Part shown: positions 1 to 12,900 of the stretch, one piece after another
How positions within the stretch are numbered: the stretch's first letter is position 1
Layout: each line of letters starts with the position of its first letter
NCBI GenBank assembly: GCA_000310025.1
Contig: FN649731.1
Coordinates: 3,435,432-3,499,431 of the forward strand
Direction: 5' to 3'
Source of the DNA: Ectocarpus siliculosus
Lineage: Eukaryota; Sar; Phaeophyceae; Ectocarpales; Ectocarpaceae
Length of the DNA: 64,000 bases
Made by a program: the position numbers and the translations under genes
Notes under the pieces: generated by a model
Database searches by the model: none
What the model was told of the DNA's origin: nothing
The model's input: only the letters and a program-made list of their open reading frames with translations

Positions 1-15
1 GAGGGGAGGAAAAAA

Positions 16-18
<3 letters not shown>

Positions 19-87
<69 letters not shown>
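19..87. repeat. (GA)n microsatellite
   Basis: An uninterrupted dinucleotide GA run of about 34 units at the window start. No gene is visible next to it. Confidence 0.95.
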
Positions 88-91
<4 letters not shown>

Positions 92-3056
92 AGTAGAGGG
101 TAACCGGGGTGTTGTTGGTTATGCTGCTTGGTTTCCGCACCAGCGGTGTTTAGGGTTGAGAGAGGTGCATGCAATCGACCGCCGCCAGACTACATGGGCT
201 GCCGCGAGGGAGAAAGAGCAGAGCTGGTACGGTGGTGTGTCGCTCTTTCAGGTGGACTAGAGGGTTACCGGGGTTATATTGGCACGCCGTTGTTCAACCA
301 GTAGACTAGACGAATCGGATCGTATTTTCACAGGAAGGAGGAAGGTTCGGCGAAACAAGGCAGTAGTACAAGGTATCGGCTAGACTGACGGCGGCGGATT
401 AAATTTAATCTACGCTATTTTTTTGTGTCATCTGTCTCGAGTACTGAAACGGTCGGATAGATAGCTGCGGCAGGTCAGCGTGGTCGATGCCAACAAACGA
501 ACCACACACAAGTTCGTGTCGTGGGGAATCGCGATCGGCCTGATTGCGCCACAGGCAGACTCTGTGGTGCGGGTGCATAATCACTGTGCAATGAACACTT
601 GAGCCTCTGCCACTTCGTTCACTCGTGTGCACTTTTTCAGCTGGATAATCGCGTCATCCCAAGAGCCTAACGGAAAACCACATGCCCATTGCAATAAGTA
701 GAATATAGGACTCTTCCCGATTAACCGAAAAGCACTGCTCTAGGAAACGGGGCGCACAAGATTTGATTCAAGTCATCCTCCCAGGACTACGTGCAGGTCA
801 AAAAAAGACGAGGATATCGCCACCAAGTCGGACCCTCAGAGATGTCACCAGCGTGAACCCTGCAGCGAGCAGAAACCGAAAACAATCGATTCAAACACTA
901 GATCCGCCCTGGGCGAACGATCATCTATACATTGTAAGGCAAACCAATATGCGGGAACTCTCAACCTGCCTGTTGTAGGGCGACTTACCACCGTCCCTAC
1001 TGCTACTTCACACAAAGCACAATAATTCACTTTAAGAATCTATCCCCGCACCCCGACGTCGGGGTTTATGAATCGTGGGTTTATTCGGCAAATAATGTAG
1101 CATCACTCCAGCAGCCTAATGAACCGAAAATCAGGCAAACAAAGAGGCGGAAACTTGTTTGTGCATGGGAACAATCCGGCGAACACATCGAAGTGCATCG
1201 AAACATGCCCCAGGAATGATGCTGAACAACGACCCACAACGCTCCTCCGGTAGAAGGCCTTTTGTGAGTGAAATGATTCACCGAGGACTATCAAATACAG
1301 GTTGACTGGTTCTATGCATATCGTACATTGGAACATCCCATGCTCGTCCTCACTTAGACACACGACACGCACCAACTGCGGTTGCTTGTTTACCCCCATC
1401 GCACCAGAGGATAGTTGCTTCCAAACCTCTTGCCACTCGAGACGATAAACACCCTTGTGAGCTGTTCTGTGGGTTTTAACCGACACCAGTAGGTTGCTCA
1501 AATCAGGCGCGGACGGACGCTTGCAACGAATGACCTCTACGTAAACAACCTAATAACAACGAAGAGAAGAAACTTGGAAGTCATATCCAAAGACACGTCG
1601 TGGCCTAGGGTACGAAAACCAAGAAACTCATCGAGAGGAACCAAGTCCCCGTCCACTGTTTCGCCCCTCAGCTCAGCGAACCGAGGGTTGCTTCTCAATC
1701 GGGCGGGTGGACCAGTACCTAGGTTAGCCTAAAGGCGAAATATTCCCATGCCTTTCATGGCCCAGACAAAGAAATAGGTACCGCTTCGTCCGCTACCAGA
1801 ACAACGATCCATGTTGCGAGTGAGACACTCACTCAACGTTTGGCAGGACAAGAGCAGGTTACCGAGGTGCGCCTCAGCACTTACGCAGGACGCTAAATCT
1901 CGTTGTTTCAAGTTTTTGAATACGACATTGTGCATGCGTTTAGTGAAACACGCGTGCACAATGTTGTAACCGAAGGTCTGAAACAAGTCAACTACCGTTC
2001 TCTGCGAAACTGTGAGGGTACCTGAAGGGAGTCGCTTCCAGCCAAGAGGAGAGTCCAGAGCGATTGGGAGCGACCTTGTGGCGGACTGCGCCGTCTTCAT
2101 GACGACAGAATGAAGTTCCACACGCCTAGTCTCGTAGTGTAGAGACTCCCAAAAGCCAGTTCGTTAGGTGTAACCTCGCGTTTCAGGTCCTCCCGGCATC
2201 TCTGTTAGGGACGGGAGTTGACGGCAAAGTATCAGCGACGGGGCTGAGCGCGTGAGAGCTGTGTCTCTGTAGCTAGTTGCGGTGATCAACAAGTTGTTGA
2301 AATACAACCTCTCCTCACAGCTTCGTAGACACATTCAGGTCGCCAACACTGGCAACACCGAGAAGACCGCCGCTGGGGGCTGAATGCTTATCTACCTTTC
2401 CACCTCCAAACCGAAACATCTCCGCCGGTGCGAAAACTCCCTAAAGCACTGATACATGGAAGGTGAAGTCAGGCCCAACCGAAATCAAAGTGCCCGACTA
2501 GATGGTTGAAGGCCCAGAGCATGCGCCATATCGTCTGCTAAATATAACCTGTTTTTCGAGCATTGCGCTGAACAATGTTTCTTCGCTTTGCTTGGCAGCT
2601 ACATGTAGTTCTGTGCGAGTTACTAGTATTGCAGCAACGACTGGAGCCACTGCTTCCAGAACACTCAACATAACGTACCACCCAAATCGTTCGCGTCGAG
2701 AGCGTCCTCCCGGCTCTTGACATCGGTGCGCTCCCTATTTCTGAGAGTCAATGTTCTGAAAGTCGCAGACAGGGATGTTCGCTTGATGCGCACACACTAT
2801 TGGATCATGCCCGAGGAGAATCAACCGGACGAAGAAAGTTCGATCGTATCGCCCTTTGAATATCAAGGAAATTGTCTCTCCCTTTTCATATGATGTCTTC
2901 CCGGCTTCCGTTGGTTTTGTCCGTGAGCCTATGTACAGAAGAAGTAATCGGATCTGATTTTTATTTCTGTGTCTAGACTATGTACATGTGCTGCCGCAGA
3001 AGATTCCAAGACGACAGAAGGCACATTGTCACCCAACACAAAACACCAGGGCGCAC
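88..3056. other. No recognisable gene
   Basis: Only short open frames are present and none carries a motif I recognise. Two minus-strand frames (about 1103-1501 and 1729-2121) look faintly alike around a shared 'WK-L-SG' pattern, but the likeness is too weak to call a gene. Confidence 0.5.
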
Positions 3057-4326
3057 TCACGCGAGCATCTCCTCCATCTCCTTCGGCGGGGGTATACGTA
3101 GAACATACCGCTTCGTGAGGGGTCCGCCACGCGAGGATCGATCTTCGTCGGTTGTCGACCGCTTGCTGCGTGGCAACCCCTTCACCAGCGCAGAGGGGAA
3201 AATGACCAGACATCTTTCGCCAGCAAGGAGACCGTCTGCCGGAACCACCTCTGAGTGAATTTCGGGATTGAACCTTTCAACGTTGTCGTGAAACGGAGGG
3301 TGATATGCATATATGCATGTAGTGGATAAACGGTACGAACCAATTGCACATGCTACAACAGAGATATCATATTCCATCAATCCTCTCACGATAATCAGAG
3401 GGCGGCAATTATCGTTGCACTCAACAGTAAAGTAGTGCTTTCATGGCATTCGTGCTGACAATCGGTGGCAGGATGGGTTTAGAATGGTAAGATCCAAAAC
3501 AATACGAAGTTTCCACGGGAACAATTTCACGGTCGACGAGTCCTCCCCCCCGTTTTCTTCTGCAATGTATGTCTACGTGCATGTTTAAGACGACGCTGGT
3601 CAACGGCTCTCTCTCCTTGAGTGAGCTGTGAGGTTCTCGTGTTCAGCTTTTTTGTGCCCAATCATCCCTTTGTTGTTAGTAAAAAACAAGACGAGACAGA
3701 TACAGATCGCGTTACCTCTGTTCCGTCCCGAAATCGTTCGTCCAGACTACGGGGGGATGCTGAAGCGTGGCGTCCAGCATTAGTCCCAGGTACCCAGCGA
3801 CTACGAGATGTAACCGCGTGCTCTCCAGAAACCCCAATACCACACGCGGTTGCACGTCGGGCAACAGCGGCGTAAGCTGGACCGCAAGACTCTTGATCAC
3901 TTGCTGGCACGGGACCTCAAAAGCCTCATTTCGCTCAGGCAGAAAGAGCTTGGTACTGTCAATGCGGGACTCCCGTTCCTCCTTCTTCTTGCCTGCTTCG
4001 GATCTGTATGTGTCGATCTGCAATGCGCACTCCCAGTAAACACACGCCAGCAGATGCGGCAGCGAAACCGCTATCTCGAACAACGACGCCGTCTCATCCT
4101 CCAGTTCTTTCATCCAGGTTGGAAGAGTCTCCGTCATTGCCCGTCGAACGCCATCCACGACCTCGTCCTGCGGGTTGAGTCTTGGCTTGGGGCCTGGCTT
4201 GCTGCGGGTGCCTTGCGGACGATGAGATTTCGGCCGTTTCGCCGGAGGAAAACCGCCCCCGAAGGAACTATCCGAGCACGGCTTGAGCGGTACCGCTACG
4301 GCAGTCCCACTCCGCACGTCTGCCAT
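3057..4326 (-). CDS. Unidentified protein, probably at least two exons
   Basis: I do not recognise this protein. A 204-codon frame runs from an ATG at 4324-4326 to a TAA at 3712-3714. Its N-terminus is rich in Pro, Lys and Arg (a PAKRPKSHRPQG stretch, about residues 28-39), which could be a nuclear signal. The rest is hydrophilic and helix-like, around an acidic WMKELEDETASLFE segment. The TAA overlaps a good splice donor (CAGAG|GTAACG near 3717), so the frame probably continues by splicing. A downstream frame at about 3057-3270 (segment VIFPSALVKGLPRSKRS) ends at another consensus donor (GC|GTGAGT near 3055) and could be the next exon; a weak acceptor near 3271 keeps the frame. No membrane segment or catalytic motif is visible. 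Joining the two exons is inference. The first exon is the better supported part. Confidence 0.4.
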
Positions 4327-4449
4327 CCCCAGACGCGACCGCAGGCGCGCAGCCGTGCGGTCACCCCAAACTTCTCGCTGCCGATAGGATTGAAGTCAAA
4401 CGGAGAGCCAGCGAGCACAGAGAGCTCACAGAAATAGAGTCAGCTTGCA

Positions 4450-6900
4450 TGTTCGTTTTGATGCGGTATGATTGGGTGATTGTTGAAACCGAGAACCGTT
4501 TTTTTTTATTTTTCTTATTTAATATGACACAACGAAACCATCTCTATCACAGAAAAGAGTCTGAGACAGATTAGCAATGGATTCATAGCGTCAGAAAGTA
4601 CCTGTATGTCTACGATTTCCCAGACAGCTTATAGGGACATCTCTCCTGCGGGTAACAGGCCCAACAAGACAGTTTGGTAGCTGTCTCCTCTTGTGTGTAC
4701 GTAGCTGACATGTTTCCTCTTGCATGTACATATTGTAGGTGCGGCAAGTTGCGGCAATTTTTTTTTCTCTTGTCGTGTCTCGTCATTCTTGTAGATATCT
4801 TGTTCTCTTCTTGCTCTGTGGACGGGGGCGGGGGAAGAACGCCAAGCTGCTGCGTTTGCATTGGCACTAAAGTTCCATGCTTCAGGCCGTGGCCACTCGC
4901 ACGGCCCACCCTTGGTTGCGGGTCGTGTGCGAATGTGCCAAAAAAAATTGTTCACATGTAGCCTACACTACAGCACACAACAGCACATACAACCCTAGAC
5001 TTCCTTGACTACCGCTGTACCCGTGGCGAGAGGGCAGCAACAAGAGTAGCATGTCGATGGGGCCCAGGCCCGGAGCCCACAGCGCCGATGCCGCGCCTGC
5101 GGGCACCTGTTCACTGCAGTGCACAGCCGGGACACACTGAAGGAGGTGTGTATGAGTGTCTGTAGTCTACGTACGTCTGGTGATGTAACGTACCAACCGA
5201 ATCCCGACCCCGACCAAATTATATTGATTGTGTACACAGTATCAGGTATGAATGCGTGAATGTGTCGCATGTGTTCACCAAGAGACGCGTGCCAGACGAA
5301 CGTTAGATAAGCCTTTTTGCAGCGGTTTGCTGTGTAGCGACATAACACGGAATACGACCATTTTTTTCGGCACAGATTACTTTCGACATCGCGAAAGAAA
5401 GTTCCGAGGAAAAAACTGCGTGGTGAGTGGTAACTCCGCCGGGCAGTGCGCGATCGTGGAATGGAACACAAGGTGCAACGGCATTCAACGCAAAATTAAA
5501 GGGATGCAACCAGCACTGAAACAGTGGTCTCAGGTGTTAAAATGTTGGTATGCATACCTCAGCACTAAAACTCCGTGACATGGCTGAGCGTTCTCATCAA
5601 CTAGACTAAAGATACGGGAGTATTTGGGTCGTTCCGTTTTGAGTGTTATATTCAAGGGGGGCAAGCGAGAGCAGATAGATGTCATGGTGAGTGTACTGTA
5701 GTGGGGCTGGAGACATGGAGTTCCAGGCTATTTAAAAGGCTTGGGGACATGGGCGGGACGCCCTAGTTGCGCATCGCCCGATACGTAAAGAAGGGCAAGT
5801 GTTCTGCTACAGTAGGCTTGCACCGGAATTGGATCACAGGGAATCTGTTCATGACCGAACAATCCGTTGGGAACGTCGCCTTCTGCTCGAATGAGTTGTT
5901 GGTGTTGCGGTGGTGCAAGTCGAAACACATGCCCAACACAAGCAACTCCATCCACCGTGGAACATAGATAGGCACACGCACGAGTTCACCGTGTTGCGAC
6001 GTCCTCCAAGAAGCTCTCCAAGATTGTCGTCCACGTCTCATCATTCGTGATCTATGCTGCCAAAATCCGAACCATACTGTCATGAAGAGAAACACCCCAA
6101 AAAGTCACCCTACTGTAGACGTCGAGCCAATCTTGCCGCTACGCGGACAATCGTTAACCAAGCCAACGCCAAAAATTCATCGTGTTTCCAACCTCTTCCC
6201 CGAGCCTCCAAGCCATGCTAACCTACAGTAGGTCAATGAAGGTTGTCCACAGGTCTGTCAAGATGCCTGCCCAAAAAAATCTCGAACTGCACATATCTAC
6301 ATGCTAGGTAAGTGGCACCGAGTTGGTCCGATCCAAGACGTATCTAGCAACATGTCATGTCATTGTTAGCCTCAAAACGGCATCACAAACACAACCCCCC
6401 GAGAGCGTCCGCAGCAGCGAGGCAAATCCCTCAACACCCCCCCACTCGAACCGAGGTTACCAAGGTCCGCACGGACAGCGTCATTTCGCAGAGACGTGTT
6501 CGCACCGCAACCATGGGATATCAAAACTGCAGGAGTGGAGGAACTCGAGACTAACCTTAAACCGTGGAGGGCGTCACTCCCTGGGGTCACAATCAACCGG
6601 TTTCATCGGCGTCGGAGCTCAAGACGTACACAGCCTCTGCAAGGGTCCACGCGAGAGACCCCACCAGAACAGACACAAACGCGGCGCCGCCCCTCATCGA
6701 GCGCTTCGTGTCCGCCCGCAACGCTTCCTGCTCGGCCGCGCTTGCCGGGAGAAGTCTGAGCAGCACCAACGGTACCGGGGAGATCTGCGCTCATCCGCAC
6801 GATAAAAAAAATGGAGGAGACAGCAGACGCAGGTGATACATACGTTCGCACACTCAAGTAGTACGATTAGGAGGGGTGTCGCGGGGTAGGTGAAGCACGC
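4450..6900. other. No supported gene
   Basis: AT-rich patches near 4500 and 4760 and GC-rich short frames at 6320-6860. Several overlapping open frames exist in the last part on both strands, but none has recognisable domains. It is the 3' flank of the transporter gene that ends at 6901. Confidence 0.4.
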
Positions 6901-9900
6901 CTAGGTCTTGATGTTGGTTTTCGGGCGTTGGGAACAAGCGATCAGCTTTAAACGCACCAAAATTGGAACCATTGCACCCAACCACAAGGGAGGGGGGCAG
7001 GGAGACAACGCATACGCCGAAACGATTCTCTGTGCACTCGGAGAAAAAGCTCGAAGCGACAACGAAAACAAAAACGCTAGACCTCCATCCGCTCTCGTCA
7101 CCCACAGAGACCAGCTCACCAAGCTAGTGAGCACCGTGAGTTTCCACAGCCCGGACACGTCTTCATTTCGGAGCGTGTCGTTCCCAACGTCCCACAGCTA
7201 AATAGTCACCCGCCGCAGTCACCGAGCGGGCCCATCGGCGGCAACAAGGACGCACAAGTTGGGTGCAATGGCAAAGAGAGAATTGGGCGGGGCACGAATC
7301 CGTACCAACAATTGCGGTGGCGGTACAGTGGGTGGTGGAGGGTTGGGAGAAAATATATCCGTGGAAGCAAAAAGGGATGCGTGCTTGTAGTCTGGCGGTG
7401 ATGCCAAACTGGACGGCACGACGACTCATCCTCCACTTTCGGCACATGACGGACATTGAGGGTGGCCACCCTCCGCGCTGGCCTCTTGCTCCCTCCCTCA
7501 CTCCCCCTGACACAACACACATTGCCACTCCTTGGCATCCTCACGACACGAACACACACCTTCGCGAAGAGGGTCCCCAGGCTACCCGCGCAGTTCAGCG
7601 CAATATTCCCGAAGGTAGTGAGCGCGGCGTACGTTGCACCTTCCGATCCATTTGGACACATTCGCAGGTACTGCCGGAGCCGACAGAGTGTCCCAAATAT
7701 GCGGTGCGGGGGTATACGTAACAGCGGAAAGCGGCCATGCAGGGGGCGACGGGGGATGGGAAGATTGGGGGGGTAGATCCTTCTAGAAGCAAGAGAAGAA
7801 ACTCTCAACCAGTGGTGTCGTGATGCTAGGGTCGTCTTCACTGAGACAGGTGGAGGCGACACAGGTCCATGATGGTCGATTCCGTGGGATAGTGAGCACA
7901 CAAAGACGTATGTATCCGGTGTGCTTGCGTGTACGTGCGCTTGTCGCAACGAACACTGTATCAGAGAGAAAGAGAACGCGAACCCCTGAGTCCGGTACGA
8001 GGCGATCACCATCACCAAGAGAAAGAACACAAAGGAAAAAGACACCCACAAACAGCGGAAAAATACAACGCCACGCGTGTGCCATGGACACTCCTCTAGA
8101 GAGGAGACACACCCGATAGCTCATCGTGTTTCTTCTTCCATCCTCACCATGATGCACACCGGCAAGAACTGGATCCCCTGAATGTACTGCGTTATGACAT
8201 CGTCGCCCAGAGCGAACCTTGAGCGCGGCGCATCACATAGCAGCGGAGGGGCGCAAGCGCAAGAACGGGTTCAGAGGGAAAAACGCAACGACATTATGGT
8301 GAAAAATGTCGGCCTGTCGCATCGCTACCAATGTATCCGGCGGCCCGCAGGGCGAGTCGCTGCCCCAAGGTCGCTCACAACGGCCCTTGCTTCAAAAGAG
8401 CCGGGACTTCGTGTTCCTCGCAGTAGCCCGCGCAGGGTTTTTCTACAAGCATACACGTTGGATGAAGCATGCAATCGGGGAAGTTGGGTGAGGCTTAGGG
8501 CTAGGGTTAGCGTCTGCGTACCCCCTCCCTGTTGTATTTTCTCATGAACGTAGTTTGTCGCGGAGGTGGTTGGTTGCTCGAGCCCCCTCCGGCAGGTTCC
8601 GCAGCAGCGGCCAGGAGCACACTCACCAGAAGTCGGGCAGCCCTATTCGCTGGTTCAGGCCGAAGATCAGCACCAGCTGCAGGGCGGAAAATATAGTCGT
8701 GACGACCACGCTCCAACCGTAAATCAGCCTGCGTTTCAGTCGGGTATATGGGGCAAAGGATGCCTTGTAATTTCGCATAGTTGTACGTTGTGCCGTTTGG
8801 CCATGCATGTCGAAGGTTTGCCTTGAACTATCGTGCGATATACTCCGAGTTTCCTAGGGTTAATAGGAATGAAATGTGACACAAACTGATCCCCCATGAC
8901 TGGTTAGCCCCACAGATTTATTAGCAATGCTGCATTTAACGCCCGCGCAGGGTAGGCAAACCGCATCTGGACCTTCTCTACCTTGATGGATCGACATGTC
9001 TGACAAGCTCCAGTCCTCGCTCGGCACCTGCCAGAACTCGGAATGGTCTACGACAGCAACATCGCCAGAGCCCTGCTCAAAGTCTCAGCCTTGGCCCATC
9101 ATCCATGAACTTCGCTTAACGTGAGACCACGCCCTCATGACGACGTGTTTTAGAATCCAGTTTACAAGTACACGAGCACCACGCCCCCCCCCCCCAAACT
9201 CGTCGCCAACAGAATGTAGGACGCAATCTATCGAAGGGCGTTCAAACGCCCGTGTTCGACACGAGAGGTGGCACCAGCGATGATAACTGCACAAAATGCC
9301 GCCGCCAATCTGGGGAAAATGCATAGTGAAGAACGCAACACCCGTCCATACACTTCCGCCACACAACAGACCTCGAGGACACGTGATATTTCGACAACAA
9401 CAAAGACGACGACACATGCGACGGCCCCGTCCCTCCTGTCTATACTTGCCGCCACGAGACGTGAAAGAAGCAGTTCTTGTATGCCGTAACGCCAAGGCAG
9501 GTCATGACAGACCCCGCCGCCGCCATGAAGCCCAGCATGTACGGCTGGAAGTGGAGAGACAGCTGGAGGTAGTTTTGCCACGGGATGTGGGGAACTGCAA
9601 GATATATTTGGTAGGGGGGGAGGGCACATGAAGTAGGGAAGGTTTGGGGGGGGGGGGGGGGTACTCTTATGGTTTGCATGCCTTAGCGGTTAGATCATTG
9701 ACCACGCGTCCTCGAGAGGACGGAGCATTGTTCCCACAGGATCGATCATCGTTCGAGGGGGGGGGGGCGTACTCATTTGTTGCTTGCCGTAGTCATTTGA
9801 CCATTGACCACGTGTCCCTTTCGAGACGGAGCACCGTTCCTACACCTACTAGAGACACCACCAACATTTGGGAGCTCTTTACGTTTCTGCCACAAACTCC

Positions 9901-12900
9901 ATAAAAATTTCTTGCACATCTTATCCCCGTCCTCTAGGGCCTCTTGTGCCCACCATCTATCCCCAATTATCGCGATCGTTTTTTCGCTGTTGTCTAATTT
10001 ACCAAACTTGTCCATGTCACACCCTCTCTGTCTCATTTCCTCCTCGAGATCCTCTCTTTCCTTCCTGTACAACTCACACTCCCCAACTATGTGGGGTCTA
10101 CTCTCCTCCGATTTGCCACATGGACATGTGTGTCTATCCTCCTCTTCCTCTCTCCTACGGCTGGTATACCTCTTCCTCCGTTCTGGCAAGTCCAGATCGC
10201 CTACTCGAAATTGCAATTTCAGCTTTTTCGCATAGTCCATGGGGCCGTCCAAGTACTTCTTCATCCCTATCCCTTCTTTCAACTTCCCGTATATCTCCAA
10301 GTGGTCTTCGCTTCGTACCTTCTTCCGAAGGGTTGTCTCCTCCCTACTCTCTAGCATCTCCTTGACTTTCGTCTTGAACCCCCCGAACCCTTCCGTGTCC
10401 AACGTCTCCTCCTGGTCTCCTATCTCCTTCCAAACCTTCTCTACCACCTTGTCCCATCTGATTCCCTTCTTCCCTGGAGTCGCTTTTCCCCAAGCTGCCT
10501 CGTCAACCATGGCTGGTAGTCTATCGTCCGACATTCTACTTACCTTGTACTGCCACTTCAACTTCTGCATGTCTCTCTTTGTTTTAAGAGAGTACATTCC
10601 CAATTCTGCTCTCAATACAGTGTTGCTCGTTGTACTTGAACATCCTAGTATTTTCTTGGCCGCTGCCATCTGCACCGTTTCCAGCTGCTTGACGGCCTTT
10701 TCGTTACCTTCCCATATCTCTCCTGCATACTCTAGCTTAGGTACAATCACCTTCAAGAGAATATAACTCTTAATCCTAGTGTCTAGGTGTGGGTCCGTAA
10801 GGATCTCGTCCATCTTGCCTATCTGAGCTTTACCCTTCCCAATCAACTTCGCTATGTGTGCGTCCCATGAGCACTCCTTCGAAATCTCTACTCCCAGGTA
10901 CGTATACTTGTCTACTACCGGTAGTTCTTCCTCCCCCCATTTCCATTTGAATTCTACGGGATTTTTCTTATCTTCGTTACAGACCACTACTGCGCATTTT
11001 CCTACGTTCGCCGACAGTCTCCATTTTCGGGTGTATCCTACCGCCGAATCTATTTGTTCTTGCAACCCTTCTGGTGTTTCGGATACCCCCAAGAAATCAT
11101 CTGCAAACATCAGTCCGGACACACTCTTTCCCTCTACTTGGACTCCCTGTCTTACTGCTTCAACCTCCCTTATCAAATCGTTGATGTAAATCTTAAAAAG
11201 AGTGAGTGACATCGTACAGCCCTGTGCGACTCCTTGGAGTATATCCACGTACTTCGAAATTTCCCCATCCAACATCACCGCACTTCTTGTGCATTCTGTC
11301 ATCTTTTTCAACATCCTCCACATTTCCCCCCGGATGCCGATGTCCCACATCTTTTTCCACAATCCATTGCGCCATACGGTGTCGTAGGCTTTTTGTATAT
11401 CGAGGAAGAAACAGTATGTCGTACGCCCGGCGTCTTTCCTACCTTGGATGATTTTACTCAACGTATATACATGGTCTACACAACTACGATCTGGTCTAAA
11501 TCCAGCTTGTCCTTCGCTGATCTTTTGTTTCCCCTCCAACATGTCTCCCATTCTATTGTCTATCATCTTGCCAAACAGTTTCCCCACTGTGCTCAACAGG
11601 GTTATCCCTCTATAATTCCCCGGGTCAGCTTTATCCCCCTTTTTGAACAGGTTCACGACTACTCCTTCTCTCCATCTCTTCGGCGCGTACTCGTGTTTCC
11701 ATATCCAGTTGAATATCCGGATCAACATGTTAATCATCCCCTCCCCCCCCTGTTTCAAAAGCTCGTTCACAATTCCATCAGCCCCTGCCGCTTTTCTATT
11801 CTCGAGTTTCGCTACGCAGTCCTCTACCTCTTCTCGTGTGAACTCTCCCTGCAACCCGTCTACATCACTACGTTCCCTCTGAGATCTTTCAACGTTTTCC
11901 TCTGCCCACGAGTTGATTTCCTTCTCAAACTCCGAGTCGAATTGTCGTTGGTGGTGGGTGTCCCAAGTTTGCGGTAGTGCTCTACTAGTACTTCCCTCTT
12001 TCCTTTAGAACTGCTTACCATCTTACCCTCGGCAGATCTTAGTGTCGTTATTTCCGTGTCTCCCCCTCTTTTGTTGCCCACTATCCCTTGAATTCCTACC
12101 CACATTTGCTTCATCCCCCCCTCAAAATCTTCGTTAGTCTTTTGGACTACTTCCTCCCACAACCCTTTCTTCTTCTTCACGACCAACTCCTTCACCCTCT
12201 TTCTACTTTCAACATACTCCTTCCATCCTGCATCTGTTTTCCCTGCCGCATATTTTGCGTGTGACTCTCTACGTACTCGAATTGCTTGCTTGATTTCTTC
12301 GTCCCACCACTTCACTGCTCTCTTACAAACTATCAACTTGGTTCGAGGGGGGGGGGGGGGGGAATGGGATGCCAGTGGCTTCCGAAAAATACTGATGAAA
12401 ACATTCCTAAGGGGGGATCCCGCCCCCACAAGCATCGTCATATTGTTNNNNNNNNNNNNNNNNNNNNNNNNNNNNNNNNNNNNNNNNNNNNNNNNNNNNN
12501 NNNNNNNNNNNNNNNNNNNNNNNNNNNNNNNNNNNNNNNNNNNNNNNATTCCTTCCCACACCCCTTTTTTTTTTTTCAGGCCAAACCCTTTCACCTTTTT
12601 TTTATTTCAAAAATACTCTTTCCCCCCGGCATGTTTTTCCCCTCCCGCATTTTTGGCGTGGAATTCTTAAGTAACTGAATTTGTTGGCTTGTTTTTTTGT
12701 TCCCCCCATTTCATTGTTTTTTTAAAAATTTTAAATTGGTTTGGGGGGGGGGGGGGGGGTGATTGGCATGCCAGTGGCTTCGGAAAAGTACTGATGAAGA
12801 CATTCGTAGGGCGGCATCGCGCCACGACAAGCATCGTCATATTGTTGAGCTTCCTTGACGTTGGTGTATTCATCGCGCACTAGGGTCGAACGAAGAAAGG

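Larger units (their letters stand above)
9762..12345 (-). mobile_element. LINE (non-LTR retrotransposon), 5'-truncated, in a transporter intron
   Basis: The element lies in the same orientation as the host transporter gene, inside the intron 13065-9595. It keeps part of the linker before the reverse transcriptase, the whole reverse transcriptase and a C-terminal Cys/His motif. No apurinic endonuclease domain is present; the element starts abruptly after a poly(C) run at about 12346. Its sense 3' end is GAGTACG followed by poly(C) rather than poly(A). The same 3' tail recurs at several other places in this window. Confidence 0.85.

Noticed and set aside
1103-2121. Two minus-strand frames that look faintly alike
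   Set aside because: The shared pattern is short and could be chance; no splice or domain support.
8493-8510. Telomere-like GGCTTAGGGCTAGGGTTAGC
   Set aside because: Too short and imperfect to call an interstitial telomere.
9640-9836. Terminal inverted repeats around the LINE
   Set aside because: The two similar ends lie in the same orientation and both are LINE 3' tails, so there is no DNA-transposon structure.
9773-11854. Group II intron or viral origin for the reverse transcriptase
   Set aside because: The linker, FADD context and C-terminal Cys/His motif fit a LINE. There is no intron RNA structure or capsid gene nearby.
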